Part shown: positions 1 to 5,930 of the stretch, in pieces
Layout: each line of letters starts with the position of its first letter
How positions within the stretch are numbered: position 1 is the stretch's first letter
DNA from: Cytophagales bacterium
GTDB taxonomy: Bacteria; Bacteroidota; Bacteroidia; Cytophagales; Spirosomataceae
Reading direction: 5' to 3'
NCBI GenBank assembly: GCA_028868395.1
Contig: JAGWUO010000083.1
Location: 1 to 5,930 of the forward strand
Length of the DNA: 5,930 bases
Position numbers and translations under genes: made by a program
Notes under the pieces: generated by a model
What the model was told of the DNA's origin: nothing
Databases searched by the model: none
What the model saw: the letters and a program-made list of their open reading frames with translations, nothing else

Positions 1-42
1 CTCGATAAGATTTTGCGCGACAAGGGGTATTTGAAATCCTAA
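1..42 (+). CDS. 3' end of an unidentified upstream gene (partial)
   Basis: Frame 1 is open from the left edge to a TAA stop at 40-42 and encodes 13 residues, LDKILRDKGYLKS. The tail is charged and lysine-rich. It is far too short to assign to a family. The support for a real gene is its position: the stop lies one base before the ruvX start codon, the same tight packing seen later between batD and aroC, and no promoter or terminator separates the two. I infer that it is the upstream member of an operon with ruvX. A chance open stretch of 14 codons cannot be excluded. Confidence 0.5.
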   Translation, partial: LDKILRDKGYLKS

Positions 43-43
43 G

Positions 44-457
44 ATGGGGAGAATTTTAGCGATTGATTTTGGGTTAAAACGGACGGGTATTGCGGTCACA
101 GACCCCTTGCAGATAATAGCAAATGGCCTTGATACCGTTCCTACGCACAACTTGCTGGCGTATCTTCAAGCGTACTTCGCAAAAGAAACGGTTGATCAGG
201 TAGTCATCGGAATGCCCAAAAACCTGGACAACACCGATACGGATTCTACCGCCGGAGTTCGCATTTTTATTAAAAGTTTTCGTAAGAAGTTTCCTTTGAT
301 TCCTTTGGAAGAACACGACGAACGATTTACCTCTAAACTTGCGATGCAAGCCATGATAGCGGGAGGAATGTCGAAGAAAGATCGAAGAGAAAAAGGAACA
401 GTCGATCGGGTATCTGCCACGATTATTTTGCAATCCTATTTAGAATCTAAATCATAA
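44..457 (+). CDS. ruvX: Putative Holliday junction resolvase RuvX (YqgF family)
   Basis: This is a 137-residue cytoplasmic protein of the YqgF/RuvX family, which has an RNase H-like fold. Members are annotated as Holliday junction resolvases; in E. coli YqgF has also been linked to 16S rRNA end processing, so the physiological substrate is uncertain. The family motifs are all present: an N-terminal strand with the first acidic residue (ILAIDFGLKRTGIAV, D8), the VVIGMPKNLDN strand-turn (residues 53-63), the HDERFTS motif (D92, E93), and a C-terminal VDRVSATIIL helix (D121). The length matches the usual 135-150 residues, and nothing is truncated. The ATG at 44 puts the first beta-strand immediately at the N-terminus, as is normal for the family. 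The start is one base after the stop of the preceding partial gene, suggesting co-transcription. The gene ends in a strong hairpin terminator shared with the convergent dioxygenase gene. Confidence 0.95.
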   Translation: MGRILAIDFGLKRTGIAVTDPLQIIANGLDTVPTHNLLAYLQAYFAKETVDQVVIGMPKNLDNTDTDSTAGVRIFIKSFRKKFPLIPLEEHDERFTSKLAMQAMIAGGMSKKDRREKGTVDRVSATIILQSYLESKS

Positions 458-491
458 AAAAAGCGGCCCTTGAAGAAGAGCCGCTTTTTTT
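456..491. terminator. Bidirectional intrinsic terminator between convergent genes
   Basis: A perfect 12-bp inverted repeat is formed by seven A plus GCGGC (456-467) and GCCGC plus seven T (480-491). Inside it, after one C-A mismatch (468/479), CTT (469-471) pairs with AAG (476-478) around a GAAG tetraloop (472-475). The GC core followed by a T tract on one side and preceded by an A tract on the other makes it a rho-independent terminator in both directions. It serves ruvX (stop codon 455-457) and the minus-strand dioxygenase gene (stop codon at 490-492). Most of each stop codon is part of the stem's A/T arms. Confidence 0.93.
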
Positions 492-1317
492 ATTTCGTTA
501 CCACCTTTGCAAAACGGTGGTAGAATGGTGTTTTACTTTGATCTGTCTTTGGTTTGTATTTCCCCGTAATAATCGGAACATACATCACACGGCGACGGGA
601 TTTTTCACCCACATTCGGAGAAACCTCCACACGGTGCCATAAGCGGCCATCGTGAATGGTTAAATCGCCACGTTCGATTTCAAACGCCGCTTCTCTAGGA
701 TCTGGTCGGTGATCAATGAATTGCTTTTTGCCAAACAACAATTTCAAAACCCCTTGTGTGTGAGTTCCTGGAAGTACACGTAAACCGCCATTCGAAGAAG
801 GGCAGTTATCTAAGTGAATTCCCACATTTAACATCGGAAGAATCTTTTGACCTAAGAATAGATCACGTGGGCTATCGGTGTGCCAGCCCATTTGGCTGAA
901 CTTGGAATTGGGTTGATTAATGTAGTGATTGAAAACCAATCCATCTTTTTCGTCTTCACTAATTCTGCCTTCGTAGGGAGCTAACAATTCGATTAATAAT
1001 TGCAAGCGTGGGTCTCGGATTAATTCGGCTAACACTGGGCTGAACTGATTCGTAAAGCACATACGCTGAATCATCGGGTTCCCTTCGTGGTCTTTACCAA
1101 ACTTCAAAGGAATACCTTTTACTTTCTCAATGCCTTCAGCAAGCCATTGTTTTTCGATTTTCGCTAATTCCGAAATGAAAAGTTCTGCTGTTTCAGGCTC
1201 AATAAACTTCTTAAATTGAATTACTCCATACTTCTTGAAGTATTCTTTCTGCTCTTCCGTTAGCTTTTCACCTAACGTGAAAGTTTTGTATTCAAATTTC
1301 GCAGATGGTTTTCTCAT
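490..1317 (-). CDS. Phytanoyl-CoA dioxygenase (PhyH) family Fe(II)/2-oxoglutarate oxygenase
   Basis: This 275-residue protein has no signal peptide or membrane segment and is probably cytoplasmic. It has the hallmarks of the PhyH family, enzymes that use Fe(II), O2 and 2-oxoglutarate to hydroxylate small molecules. An HxD iron-binding motif lies in MGWHTDSPRD (H146, D148). The distal iron ligand is probably H228 in HDGRLWHRVEVSPN. The following SRRRVMYVP segment (R241-R243) supplies the likely arginine that binds the 2-oxoglutarate carboxylate. Between them, a GGLRVLPGTH stretch (177-186) is the usual loop-strand before the second half of the barrel. The N-terminal region (EEQKEYFKKYGVIQFKKFI, 21-39) matches the helix that opens many PhyH proteins. 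All catalytic residues are present, so it should be active. The substrate cannot be predicted: the family covers phytanoyl-CoA, ectoine, and many secondary metabolites, and no pathway neighbours are present. It is monocistronic, convergent with ruvX and divergent from the beta-barrel gene. Confidence 0.9.
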   Translation of the reverse strand: MRKPSAKFEYKTFTLGEKLTEEQKEYFKKYGVIQFKKFIEPETAELFISELAKIEKQWLAEGIEKVKGIPLKFGKDHEGNPMIQRMCFTNQFSPVLAELIRDPRLQLLIELLAPYEGRISEDEKDGLVFNHYINQPNSKFSQMGWHTDSPRDLFLGQKILPMLNVGIHLDNCPSSNGGLRVLPGTHTQGVLKLLFGKKQFIDHRPDPREAAFEIERGDLTIHDGRLWHRVEVSPNVGEKSRRRVMYVPIITGKYKPKTDQSKTPFYHRFAKVVTK

Positions 1318-1469
1318 AAGGTAATGGTAATGAATTCGAGGTGCAATTTACGGCAATCTGTACGAATTATAGTTATTGTGTTGTTTATTTCTGATGAAAA
1401 TCAAGTTTTTGGCATAAAAAAGCGTTAAAAAATGCCGAACTTTACTGCTAGAAATCATAGTTAACCAAA
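1318..1469. promoter_or_regulatory. Divergent intergenic region with probable promoters for both flanking genes
   Basis: These 152 bp separate the minus-strand dioxygenase gene from the plus-strand barrel gene, so both promoters are expected here. On the minus strand, TAAATTGCA (1342-1350) lies 24 nt before the dioxygenase start and resembles the Bacteroidota -7 element TAnnTTTG imperfectly; the same 9-mer precedes batD. On the plus strand, TATTTCTG (1386-1393) is one mismatch from TAnnTTTG but would leave a leader of about 70 nt. No clear -33 TTTG box is found at proper spacing for either. A GGCAT/ATGCC inverted repeat (1411-1415, 1432-1436) and a tandem GGTAAT pair (1320-1331) are also present. 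No small ORF or RNA gene is evident. The exact promoter sites are weakly supported. Confidence 0.45.
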
Positions 1470-2315
1470 ATGAAAAAAATTCTCTTTATTGCTTTGCTCA
1501 GCTTAGTAAGTAGTGCCGCCTTTTCTCAACAAACGAATAAAAAAGGATCTTATTATATCACTTGGGGCTATAATCGTTCTACTTATGCGAATTCAGATAT
1601 TCGGTTCGTGGGTCCGGGTTATGATTTTACTTTGCTAAATGCCGAGGCATTGGATTTCCCTACGCCATTTAGTGAATTCAAGACTTATGTAGACCCCGGT
1701 TTGTTGTCTATTCCACAGTTTAATTTCCACGCGGGATATTTCATCAAAGATAATCTTTCCATCAGTATTGGTTGGGATCACATGAAATATGTGGTAACTG
1801 ATGGCCAAACAGTGAAAGTGAATGGCTTTATCAATACCCAGACTTCTTCTCCGGCGATTGCCGTGGATCCCGCTTATGTGGGCACTTTTAATCAAACCCC
1901 TTTAGTTTTAGACCCCAATAAATTCGTCCATTTAGAACATACGGATGGCTATAATTATGCATCGATTGAATTAGAACACTATAATCCGGTATACCAAAGT
2001 CCTAAGAGTCGTTTTGCGATTGATTGGATGCAAGGTGTGGGTGTGGGTGCATTAATTCCTCGTTCAGACGTCCACGTTTTTGGGGTAGGTCAAAACAATT
2101 TTTGGAACCTAGCTGGAGGTGGGGCTTCCTTGAAAACTGGTTTGAAGTTTAATTTTACAAAACTTTTGTTCTTCGAAACGACGATCAAAACAGGAGCAAC
2201 AAAGTTGTGGGATATCCATACTACAGGTCGCTCGGTTGATCACGCTGAACAATCTATCTACTTCCTTGAATTTTACGGCGCTTTAGGCTTTACAATAAAA
2301 GGTTCTTCTAAATAA
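1470..2315 (+). CDS. Exported probable outer-membrane beta-barrel protein of unknown function
   Basis: This protein has 281 residues. Residues 1-19 form a classical signal peptide (lysines at 2-3, a hydrophobic core ILFIALLSLVSSA, cleavage likely after AFS before Q20). The mature part alternates polar and hydrophobic/aromatic residues in strand-like stretches, for example YYITWGYNRS (28-37), FNFHAGYFI (84-92), LSISIGWDHMKYVV (96-109), and near the end LKFNFTKLLFFETTIKTGA and IYFLEFYGALGFTI (263-276). Glycine- and asparagine-rich turns lie between them. This pattern fits an outer-membrane beta-barrel. The segments WGYNRS, YDFTL, and SISIGWDHMKYVV look to me like a conserved Bacteroidota family without an assigned role; that is recall, not a search result. 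The protein ends in GSSK rather than the terminal aromatic residue common in outer-membrane barrels. The start is fixed by the signal peptide; there is no Shine-Dalgarno, only ACCAAA before the ATG. Confidence 0.82.
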   Translation: MKKILFIALLSLVSSAAFSQQTNKKGSYYITWGYNRSTYANSDIRFVGPGYDFTLLNAEALDFPTPFSEFKTYVDPGLLSIPQFNFHAGYFIKDNLSISIGWDHMKYVVTDGQTVKVNGFINTQTSSPAIAVDPAYVGTFNQTPLVLDPNKFVHLEHTDGYNYASIELEHYNPVYQSPKSRFAIDWMQGVGVGALIPRSDVHVFGVGQNNFWNLAGGGASLKTGLKFNFTKLLFFETTIKTGATKLWDIHTTGRSVDHAEQSIYFLEFYGALGFTIKGSSK

Positions 2316-2350
2316 TTTTTTAGACTAGACTAAAAATTATATATTCGTGT
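2316..2350 (+). promoter_or_regulatory. AT-rich intergenic hairpin and possible -7 promoter element
   Basis: TTTTTAG (2317-2323) and CTAAAAA (2330-2336) form a 7-bp AT-rich stem around a 6-nt loop. No T tract follows it, so it is a poor intrinsic terminator. Directly after it, TATATTCG (2340-2347) is one mismatch from the Bacteroidota -7 consensus TAnnTTTG. It ends three bases before the ATG at 2351, so if used, transcription would begin at or just inside the start codon, giving a leaderless or nearly leaderless message. Both readings are inference from sequence only. Confidence 0.3.
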
Positions 2351-3082
2351 ATGTTTACACGAATCTTCCTGCTTTTGTTGATTTCAGTAAGCGCTCTTGC
2401 GCAAAGTGAAGGGCGCATCGAAACCGATCGTCCGGACCAGACAGAATGTCCCTTCATTGTGAAAAAGGGGTTTATACAAGCAGAATTAGGATTTAATCGA
2501 TCCACTTCTGAATGCCTTTTCCCAACGTCATTAGTAAAATATGGTTTGAGTAAGCGATTTGAATTGCGATATGTCTCTGTTTTAGGGCAAGAACCGGGGA
2601 GAGAAACGCGTTTTCAAACGGAGGCTATTGGCTTTAAGTGGGCTTTAGTTCAGCCTTCCGGTTGGAAACCGCGAACCTCAGTCATTGTTCATTATAACTG
2701 GGACCATCAAAACCGTGATTTTTCGGAAAAAAACCTGCGGGGCCATTCGATAGGAGATGTCGTATTCACGATGCAAAATGATTTCGATGAGCGTTATGGA
2801 ATAGGCTATAATTTAGGGACGGAAATGCACTCGAATGGTTCTTTTGAAGGGATTTATCGAATTGCACCTAATAGGTTGATAGGTAAAAAGGGCTATGTCT
2901 ATGTGGAGGTTTTTGGGCGATTTCCTGCCTCTGAATTCGCAGATCACTCTTATGATGGAGGATTTGCCTATTATGTGAACGAAGATGTGAAATTGGATAT
3001 TTCGGCTGGTCAAAGTTTTTTACATCCTGAAGACTATTATTTCGCTGTCGGGCTATCTTTTCGCTTTCGAGTGAATCGATAA
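2351..3082 (+). CDS. Outer-membrane beta-barrel protein, Phenol_MetA_deg/'transporter'-like
   Basis: This protein has 243 residues. Residues 1-18 are a signal peptide (MFTRIFLLLLISVSALAQ, cleavage probably after Q18 or A17). The mature N-terminus carries ETDRPDQTECPFIVKKGFIQAELGF (24-47), which closely matches the (E)TDRPDqTEsp...g.lQ.E opening of Bacteroidota proteins annotated as 'transporter' or 'putative MetA-pathway of phenol degradation' (Pfam Phenol_MetA_deg). That name is historical; the family is a predicted outer-membrane barrel and a link to phenol is not shown here. The remainder is amphipathic strands with aromatic residues, such as FELRYVSVL (70-78), YVYVEVFGRFPA (182-193), and a final FAVGLSFRFRV. 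Two cysteines (C33, C55) lie close together in the N-terminal part, which is unusual for such barrels. The gene follows the previous barrel gene after 35 bp in the same direction; whether they share a transcript is uncertain. Confidence 0.82.
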   Translation: MFTRIFLLLLISVSALAQSEGRIETDRPDQTECPFIVKKGFIQAELGFNRSTSECLFPTSLVKYGLSKRFELRYVSVLGQEPGRETRFQTEAIGFKWALVQPSGWKPRTSVIVHYNWDHQNRDFSEKNLRGHSIGDVVFTMQNDFDERYGIGYNLGTEMHSNGSFEGIYRIAPNRLIGKKGYVYVEVFGRFPASEFADHSYDGGFAYYVNEDVKLDISAGQSFLHPEDYYFAVGLSFRFRVNR

Positions 3083-3118
3083 TGCGGTCGTTGGATTAGG
3101 ATTTCTTAAATTGCAGCA
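3083..3118 (+). promoter_or_regulatory. Short intergenic region with possible -7 element upstream of batD
   Basis: The 36-bp gap contains TAAATTGCA (3107-3115), which ends three bases before the batD ATG at 3119. It resembles an imperfect TAnnTTTG Bacteroidota -7 element and is identical to the 9-mer upstream of the dioxygenase gene on the other strand. A TTGG (3091-3094) lies 12 bases upstream, too close for a normal -33 box. No terminator is visible between the preceding barrel gene and batD, so read-through from upstream is possible. Weak evidence. Confidence 0.28.
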
Positions 3119-4495
3119 ATGAGACGGATTTTCTTACTCTTCGGGATCTTTTTACTCGCCTTCACAGACTTATGTGCGCAGGCCACCTTACTCGTGGGAG
3201 AGAAAGCCATTACCTTGGAAGAGAATTTCTCCTTATCCTTTGTTTTCAAATCCGCGAATGCAAGCGTTGAAACTCCTGCTTATAAATTCCCTGAACTTCC
3301 AGGACTTAGAAAACTAGGGGTTTCTCGATCGAAAGCCACCGATATTCAAAACGGTGAGCCGGTCTATTCTTTTACGTTTTCTCAATATTATCAAGCTTCC
3401 TCCACTGGAACCTTACTGATTCCATCGGCTGAAATCATCGTGAATCAGCAATCCTTAAAGATGGATGGATTTGCCCTGCAAGTCAGTGCCTCAGAACAAA
3501 AAGAGGAGGTGATAGAAGAAACTAAAGCCCAAATTGAAGAACTATTCAAAGGTCAAAACTCTGTTTTCTTAGCCCTCACTTCAACGCAGACTCAACCATT
3601 CGTAGGTCAAGGGTTTACGCTGAAATTCTCCCTATTCATCCCGGATGATAATTCGACTCGGTATAGTTTTGACCGAAATGATGTCCAAATACCTGCCTTG
3701 ATTCAGAAATTAAGGCCTAAGAACTGTTGGGAAGAGAGTTTTGGACTTCAGGAAGTGAAAGTGTCGAAAGTGGTTTACAAGAATAAAAAATATACGGAGT
3801 ATCGTTTTTTTCAATCTACGTATTTTGCGTTAGATGCTAAGAAAATTACCATTCCATCCTTGAGCTTACAGTTGCTTAAAAATACAGAAAAGGTAATTTT
3901 TAGTTCAAGACCTATCGTAATTACCCCAAAGGAATTACCCAATCATCCCTTAAAAGGGAAGGTGCCAGTGGGGGATTTTCGCCTTGTTGAAAGCTTAACA
4001 AGGACCCAGGTACAAACGGGGGACTCTGTGGTATATGTGTCCAGTGTGATAGGAGATGGGAATAGTATACTTTGGGATGCCAAATTAGTGGAGTCAGATT
4101 ACTTCCTGAATTTCTCTCCTTTAGGGACCCAAAGTTCCGTTTATCCGTATGGCGACAAAATGTTAGGCAATAAAACGGAGAAAATACTGATTATTCCATC
4201 GCAACCGGGTAAATTTGCATTGAAATCCTATTTTAATTGGATCTACTTTAACACGCGAACCGCAGCTTATGATACTTTGCGATCAGAAGCTGTTTTGACC
4301 GTAAGTGGTCAGCCTTCGGATCGTCTGTTGAATACGCAGGCAGAAACAATGTTGTTGTACCGAGGATTGGAGAAATTAGCCGCTGATAGGGTGATTGGCT
4401 ATCGATGGATTGATTGGAAACAGATTTTAAATGCTTTTTTAGGGCTGGTTTTACTCTGGCTTGTCATTTTGATAATTAAGGCCAAAAGAAAATAG
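3119..4495 (+). CDS. batD: BatD family protein (exported, membrane-anchored)
   Basis: This 458-residue protein has the BatD architecture. It has an N-terminal signal peptide (residues 1-22, cleavage probably after the A-Q-A site at 20-22). Three beta-rich Ig-like segments follow (about 24-123, 148-269, 283-396). The C-terminus has a single transmembrane helix (436-453, [15 protein letters not shown]) and a short basic tail (KAKRK). Family landmarks include [23 protein letters not shown] at the start of the second segment, a KNCWEES stretch where BatD proteins commonly have a tryptophan, and [21 protein letters not shown] with the conserved GDGN turn (312-315). The bulk should be periplasmic. 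BatD belongs to the Bat (Bacteroides aerotolerance) system, normally encoded with the MoxR ATPase and the VWA proteins BatA and BatB; its molecular role is poorly defined. None of those partners is next to this copy. It is followed by aroC after a single base, suggesting co-transcription. An alternative is a divergent BatD-like paralogue rather than the main operon copy. Confidence 0.82.
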   Translation: MRRIFLLFGIFLLAFTDLCAQATLLVGEKAITLEENFSLSFVFKSANASVETPAYKFPELPGLRKLGVSRSKATDIQNGEPVYSFTFSQYYQASSTGTLLIPSAEIIVNQQSLKMDGFALQVSASEQKEEVIEETKAQIEELFKGQNSVFLALTSTQTQPFVGQGFTLKFSLFIPDDNSTRYSFDRNDVQIPALIQKLRPKNCWEESFGLQEVKVSKVVYKNKKYTEYRFFQSTYFALDAKKITIPSLSLQLLKNTEKVIFSSRPIVITPKELPNHPLKGKVPVGDFRLVESLTRTQVQTGDSVVYVSSVIGDGNSILWDAKLVESDYFLNFSPLGTQSSVYPYGDKMLGNKTEKILIIPSQPGKFALKSYFNWIYFNTRTAAYDTLRSEAVLTVSGQPSDRLLNTQAETMLLYRGLEKLAADRVIGYRWIDWKQILNAFLGLVLLWLVILIIKAKRK

Positions 4496-4496
4496 T

Positions 4497-5588
4497 ATGG
4501 GCAGTATATACGGTAAAATATTTCAAATTAGTACGTTCGGCGAGTCACACGGTGCTGCGGTGGGTGTGGTCGTTACGGGTTGTCCAGCGGGAGTTGATTT
4601 CGATATGGATTTCATACAATCGGAATTAGATCGCCGCAAACCGGGACAATCGCGTATTACGACACAACGTAAAGAAGCAGATTCGGTGGAAGTAGTTTCC
4701 GGCGTTTTTGAAGGAAAAACGACAGGTACACCGATTGCGATGCTCGTTTGGAATGGAGACCAACGCTCGAAAGATTATTCACACATTGCGGATCAATTCC
4801 GTCCTTCGCACGCTGATTTTACCTACCAAGAAAAGTATGGTATCCGCGATTACCGCGGAGGCGGCCGTAGCTCGGCAAGAGAAACGGTGGCGCGAGTGGC
4901 TGCTGGGGCTTTGGCCAAATTAGTCTTACAGCAATTAGGCGTAAAAATCACCGCCTATGTTTCGCAGGTAGGAACTTTGAAATTAACGACTCCCGTCGAG
5001 CAACTGGATTTAGCCGTTGCAGAAACCAACGCCGTGCGTTGCCCTGACAGTAAATTAGCCGAAGAGATGTTCACCTACATCGACGAAATTCGCAAGCAAG
5101 GGGATTCCGTGGGAGGGGTCGTTTCAGCCTACATCACAGGCTGCCCGGTGGGTTTAGGTGAGCCCGTTTTCGATAAATTGCATGCGGAATTAGGCAAAGC
5201 GATGTTAAGTATCAACGCCGTTAAAGGCTTTGAATATGGTTCTGGATTTGATGGAGTTGAACTTCGCGGATCTCAACACAACGACATTATTGTCAAAGAC
5301 GAGGCAGGGAAAGTAAGCACGCTAACAAATCATTCAGGAGGTATCCAAGGAGGAATTTCGAATGGAGAGCCCATCTATTTTCGTGTGGGATTCAAGCCAG
5401 TGGCGACAATAATGCAGGATCAGGATAGTTTGAACAATTCTGGTGAAAAAATTGTTGTATCTGGCAAAGGTCGTCACGATCCTTGTGTGGTGCCACGCGC
5501 CGTACCTATCGTGGAGGCGATGTCAGCGATTGTATTGTTAGATTTCTATTTGCGGAATCGCTTGACAAAATTATCAGACGTTATATGA
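4497..5588 (+). CDS. aroC: Chorismate synthase
   Basis: Chorismate synthase catalyses the last step of the shikimate pathway in the cytoplasm: 5-enolpyruvylshikimate-3-phosphate is converted to chorismate and phosphate using reduced FMN. Chorismate feeds aromatic amino acid, folate and quinone synthesis. At 363 residues the protein is full length. All three family signatures are present: GESHG near the N-terminus (15-19, with H18 of the active site); [29 protein letters not shown] (102-130, with H105, the second active-site histidine, and the arginine/serine-rich FMN-substrate loop); and [17 protein letters not shown] (326-342, with D328). The ATG at 4497 is one base after the batD stop and directly precedes the conserved start of the fold, so no longer N-terminus is needed. 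No Shine-Dalgarno is seen; coupling to batD translation is likely. Its last bases overlap the start of tadA. Nothing suggests loss of function. Confidence 0.98.
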   Translation: MGSIYGKIFQISTFGESHGAAVGVVVTGCPAGVDFDMDFIQSELDRRKPGQSRITTQRKEADSVEVVSGVFEGKTTGTPIAMLVWNGDQRSKDYSHIADQFRPSHADFTYQEKYGIRDYRGGGRSSARETVARVAAGALAKLVLQQLGVKITAYVSQVGTLKLTTPVEQLDLAVAETNAVRCPDSKLAEEMFTYIDEIRKQGDSVGGVVSAYITGCPVGLGEPVFDKLHAELGKAMLSINAVKGFEYGSGFDGVELRGSQHNDIIVKDEAGKVSTLTNHSGGIQGGISNGEPIYFRVGFKPVATIMQDQDSLNNSGEKIVVSGKGRHDPCVVPRAVPIVEAMSAIVLLDFYLRNRLTKLSDVI

Positions 5589-5930
5589 TTCCAAACGAGG
5601 ATGAATATTACATGAGCCTTGCGCTGAAGCAAGCGGAGCGGGCTTTAGAAGACGAAGAAATTCCGGTAGGAGCGGTCGTTGTTTGCCAAGGTAAAATTGT
5701 GGCGAAGGCTTATAACCAAACGGAAATATTGACCGATGTAACGGCTCATGCAGAGATGATTGCGATTACCTCTGCCGCCCAAACGATTGGTGCTAAATAT
5801 TTAAAAGATTGCACGCTTTACGTGACCTTGGAACCTTGCCTGATGTGTGCAGGGGCCATTTATTGGTCACAATTAGGGCGTTTAGTGTACGGTGCTTCAG
5901 AAGAGAAGCGCGGTTTTGAAAAATTAGGAA
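5585..5930 (+). CDS. tadA: tRNA-specific adenosine deaminase TadA (partial, cut at the window's right edge)
   Basis: The first 115 codons are present. The ATG at 5585 overlaps the aroC stop as ATGA, a classic sign of translational coupling. The protein is a zinc-dependent cytidine/deoxycytidylate-deaminase-fold enzyme. HAEM (H55-A56-E57) supplies one zinc ligand and the catalytic glutamate, and EPCLMC (C85, C88) supplies the other two zinc ligands. [11 protein letters not shown] (23-33), AYNQTE (N44) and TAHAEMIAI match the TadA pattern, as does [24 protein letters not shown]. TadA converts adenosine to inosine at wobble position 34 of tRNA-Arg(ACG). The related guanine deaminases and generic nucleoside deaminases share these motifs, but the MCAGAI-type helix favours TadA. 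The missing C-terminus should be about 30-45 residues. An in-frame ATG ten codons later (5612) is possible but would cut into the first helix. Confidence 0.92.
   Translation, partial: MIPNEDEYYMSLALKQAERALEDEEIPVGAVVVCQGKIVAKAYNQTEILTDVTAHAEMIAITSAAQTIGAKYLKDCTLYVTLEPCLMCAGAIYWSQLGRLVYGASEEKRGFEKLG

Noticed and set aside
74..433. Antisense open frames of 119 and 74 codons inside ruvX
   Set aside because: They overlap a clearly conserved gene, encode low-complexity arginine/phenylalanine-rich sequence with no recognisable motif, and have no promoter or spacing of their own.
1635..1895. Minus-strand open frame of 86 codons inside the first barrel gene
   Set aside because: It is a shadow of the plus-strand gene, which has a signal peptide and strand pattern. 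The antisense translation is histidine/isoleucine-rich with no domain character.
2314..2338. AT-rich hairpin after the first barrel gene as an intrinsic terminator
   Set aside because: The stem has one G-C pair and no T tract follows it, so it lacks the features needed for efficient rho-independent termination.
2320..2505. Minus-strand 61-codon open frame across the junction between the two barrel genes
   Set aside because: It overlaps the signal peptide and TDRPD motif of a real gene, and nothing in its translation suggests a protein family.
2813..3013. Minus-strand 66-codon open frame inside the second barrel gene
   Set aside because: It is wholly contained in a supported plus-strand gene and its translation has no recognisable feature.
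1470..3082. The two adjacent barrel genes as a tandem duplication
   Set aside because: They share direction and export signals, but lengths, N-terminal motifs (WGYNRS versus ETDRPDQTE) and internal strand sequences have no visible similarity.
490..4495. A new multi-gene defence, secretion or metabolic system spanning the dioxygenase, barrels and batD
   Set aside because: The dioxygenase is on the opposite strand with its own terminator, and there is no ATPase, nuclease, toxin, regulator or recombinase in this stretch that would link the genes. Proximity alone is not evidence.
4708..4923. Plus-strand 71-codon open frame in another frame of aroC
   Set aside because: It lies inside the most conserved part of chorismate synthase, including the second signature, and its arginine-rich translation is typical of an out-of-frame reading.

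Overview
The window looks like ordinary chromosomal sequence from a member of the Bacteroidota, most likely a Cytophagales-like freshwater or soil lineage. The evidence is indirect: base composition is AT-leaning, no start codon has a convincing Shine-Dalgarno sequence (starts are preceded by A-rich or promoter-like sequence), exported proteins with short signal peptides are frequent, and BatD, TDRPD-type beta-barrel and RuvX variants have the style typical of that phylum. The genus cannot be fixed from the sequence alone.

Layout, left to right: (1) the last 13 codons of an unidentified plus-strand gene, one base before ruvX, which encodes the putative Holliday-junction resolvase/YqgF-family nuclease; (2) a shared bidirectional terminator whose stem contains parts of both flanking stop codons; (3) on the minus strand, a phytanoyl-CoA dioxygenase-like Fe(II)/2-oxoglutarate oxygenase; (4) a 152-bp divergent intergenic region; (5) on the plus strand, two exported probable outer-membrane beta-barrel proteins, the first of unknown function and the second resembling the 'MetA-pathway of phenol degradation'/transporter family; (6) a compact plus-strand cluster of batD, aroC (chorismate synthase) and the start of tadA (tRNA adenosine deaminase), with a 1-nt gap and then a 4-nt ATGA overlap. 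tadA runs off the right edge.

Functionally the window mixes core housekeeping (ruvX, aroC, tadA) with envelope proteins (two barrels, BatD) and one lone oxygenase. The batD-aroC-tadA cluster looks co-transcribed and translationally coupled, but the three products act in unrelated processes, so the linkage looks like genome compaction rather than a pathway. I found no RNA genes, mobile elements, CRISPR arrays, phage genes or toxin-antitoxin pairs, and no evidence for a new multi-gene system. The points most worth a second look are the orphan position of batD, the stop-codon-sharing terminator, promoter-like motifs placed almost on top of start codons, and the uncharacterised first barrel protein.
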